Assembly: GCA_018268755.1 (NCBI GenBank)
Contig: JAFDVW010000012.1
Span: 108,991-172,990 of the forward strand
Length of the DNA stretch: 64,000 nucleotides
Origin: Acidobacteriota bacterium
Lineage (GTDB): Bacteria > Acidobacteriota > Terriglobia > Terriglobales > Acidobacteriaceae
Direction: 5' to 3'
Under the pieces are notes generated by a model. The model was not told where the DNA came from. It did no database searches and was given only the letters and a program-made list of their open reading frames with translations. Positions 63,021-64,000 of this stretch are shown here, in pieces. The translations under genes were made by a program, and so were the position numbers. Numbering within the stretch: position 1 is the first letter of the stretch; each line of letters begins with the position of its first letter.

Positions 63021-63208
63021 GGTACTGCCTCAGTTTGAATCAAGGACTTAATTTTTGTCATTCCGAGCCGTGTATTTTGCGGCGAGGAATCTGCTTTTGG
63101 CGGAAAACAGCAGGTTCCCTTCGACTCCGCTCAGGGCAGGCTCTCGGACGATAAAACTGCCCTCGGAATGACAGTGGCTAGGAAACATTTTCAAACTGAG
63201 TCACTACC
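63021..63208. mobile_element. 188-bp MITE with 8-bp target duplication
   Basis: Terminal inverted repeats of 19 bp (left GGTACTGCCTCAGTTTGAA, 17 of 19 matching the right end) are flanked exactly by perfect direct repeats GAGTCAAA (63013-63020 and 63209-63216). Inside lie a second perfect 12-bp inverted repeat (63056-63067 with 63162-63173) and the dispersed palindrome shared with 54971-55000. No coding capacity. An 8-bp duplication and GG-CTG-like ends recall IS6-type elements, but the parent is unknown. Confidence 0.8.
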
Positions 63209-63227
63209 GAGTCAAACCAGAATGAGT

Positions 63228-63950
63228 TCACAACGGCTCCCGTCCCGCCTTGCTCACATTTGCTTCCGCCCAATCCCGCACCCTCTCGAGCGCGGCCTGC
63301 AATTCCGCGAGAGATTGCTCCCGTTGCGCATCGTCTGCGTCCGGGGGGACAGGAATTTCGCGGCTGATGCGCATTAGGGCCCGCGAGAAGGGTTTAGGAA
63401 TCATGCAGCGGTCCCAGGTGCCCAGTACCCAGGGGTTTTCCAGGGCGATGTGGAAGGCAACCATGGGCACGCCGGTGGCCCGCGCCAGAAATACCGGCCC
63501 CGGTTTGGCCACATAGCGGGGGCCGCGTGGACCGTCGATGGTGAACGCCACCGTCCATCCTTGTTCGATTTCTCGCCGCATGTTGAGTACGGCCCGCACC
63601 GCCCCGCGGCTGCTGGAGCCGCGCACTTTTACGAAGCCGAACTTGCGGATGATACGGCCCGTCCACTCTCCGTCAAAACTGTCGCTCGACATGACGCGGA
63701 CCCGCAAATTTCGCCAGATATAAATCGCAGGAAAGATGCAGTTGTGCCAGAAGGAATACACCAGCGGACGTTTGTCCAGGGTGGCGGGCGCGCCCTCCTC
63801 CCGCGAAATCGTGACCCGCAGGGTCGGGCAAATCAGGCGGATGGCGATCACCCCGGTCCAGGTAATCAACCACAGCAGAATTCGTTGCCGCCAATCGAAA
63901 GTCGGTCCCGGGGAAGAAGTCTCCTCGACGGCGGCGGAGGTTGCGCTCAC
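63228..63950 (-). CDS. DUF374 lysophospholipid acyltransferase-family protein
   Basis: 240 residues. One membrane helix (~24-42). SFWHN, SSDSFDGEWTGRIIRKFGF, RGSSSRGAVRAVL and IDGPRGPRYVAKPG follow the DUF374/LPLAT pattern, with the FWH motif in place of the usual HxxxxD. Probably acylates lipid A or a similar membrane lipid at the inner membrane. Its end lies 12 nt from the MITE target duplication, so the insertion is just downstream of its stop. Confidence 0.85.
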   Translation of the reverse strand: MSATSAAVEETSSPGPTFDWRQRILLWLITWTGVIAIRLICPTLRVTISREEGAPATLDKRPLVYSFWHNCIFPAIYIWRNLRVRVMSSDSFDGEWTGRIIRKFGFVKVRGSSSRGAVRAVLNMRREIEQGWTVAFTIDGPRGPRYVAKPGPVFLARATGVPMVAFHIALENPWVLGTWDRCMIPKPFSRALMRISREIPVPPDADDAQREQSLAELQAALERVRDWAEANVSKAGREPL

Positions 63951-64000
63951 GGATTTATTGTACCGTTCCTGAGATCGGAGGAGCGCCGTGTAGGGATAGA

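Overview
The window looks like chromosomal DNA of a GC-rich, Gram-negative-type bacterium, most likely an acidobacterium (Acidobacteriota, Terriglobia-like). This placement is inferred, because no rRNA or tRNA is present. It rests on a 1,255-residue Oar-type TonB receptor with an N-terminal carboxypeptidase-regulatory domain, an M13 peptidase, the CarD/GreA/FabF gene set, frequent GTG/TTG starts, and dispersed hairpin-type intergenic repeats.

Region 1 (1-20.6 kb) is a phage-derived cluster on the minus strand, cut by the left edge of the window. Reading along transcription it holds: a divergent S24-type repressor (19.9 kb, plus strand), a small orphan, a zinc-ribbon protein coupled to a sigma-like HTH protein, a terminator, a small helical protein, a dual-specificity phosphatase, three large and one small Sec-exported beta-helix, fibre-like or FN3 proteins (6.5-17.4 kb), the large terminase, a HipA-like kinase with its DUF3037 partner, portal, prohead-protease-like protein, a coiled-coil scaffold candidate, a terminator, and the major capsid protein. 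No integrase, tail-tube or lysis gene is visible. The secreted proteins between the control genes and TerL, and the kinase pair between TerL and portal, are the oddest part of the window.

Region 2 (20.6-31.6 kb) is accessory metabolism: a SulP anion transporter, the Oar-like receptor, two secreted esterases, an isoaspartyl peptidase, a CDP-alcohol phosphatidyltransferase and greA.

Region 3 (31.6-46.8 kb) is housekeeping: carD, acpP-fabF, a PilZ protein, lipA, an M13 peptidase, an MCE/MlaD protein with five exact-length 34-residue repeats, a membrane SpeE-like protein, acpS, a DUF488 gene, recG and a two-GAF diguanylate cyclase. An array of about eight small hairpins lies between acpS and the DUF488 gene.

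Region 4 (46.8-64 kb) opens with a 680-base gene-free stretch that carries two diverged copies of a ~120-130 nt RNA-like unit. After it come an SPFH protein, an orphan OppD-type ATPase, a phosphoesterase, xseA, the cdaA-cdaR-glmM operon (c-di-AMP and cell-wall precursor), polA, a cysteine dioxygenase, queA, a class II aldolase, a BtuB-like receptor under a cobalamin riboswitch, a 188-bp MITE with perfect 8-bp target duplications, and a DUF374 acyltransferase.
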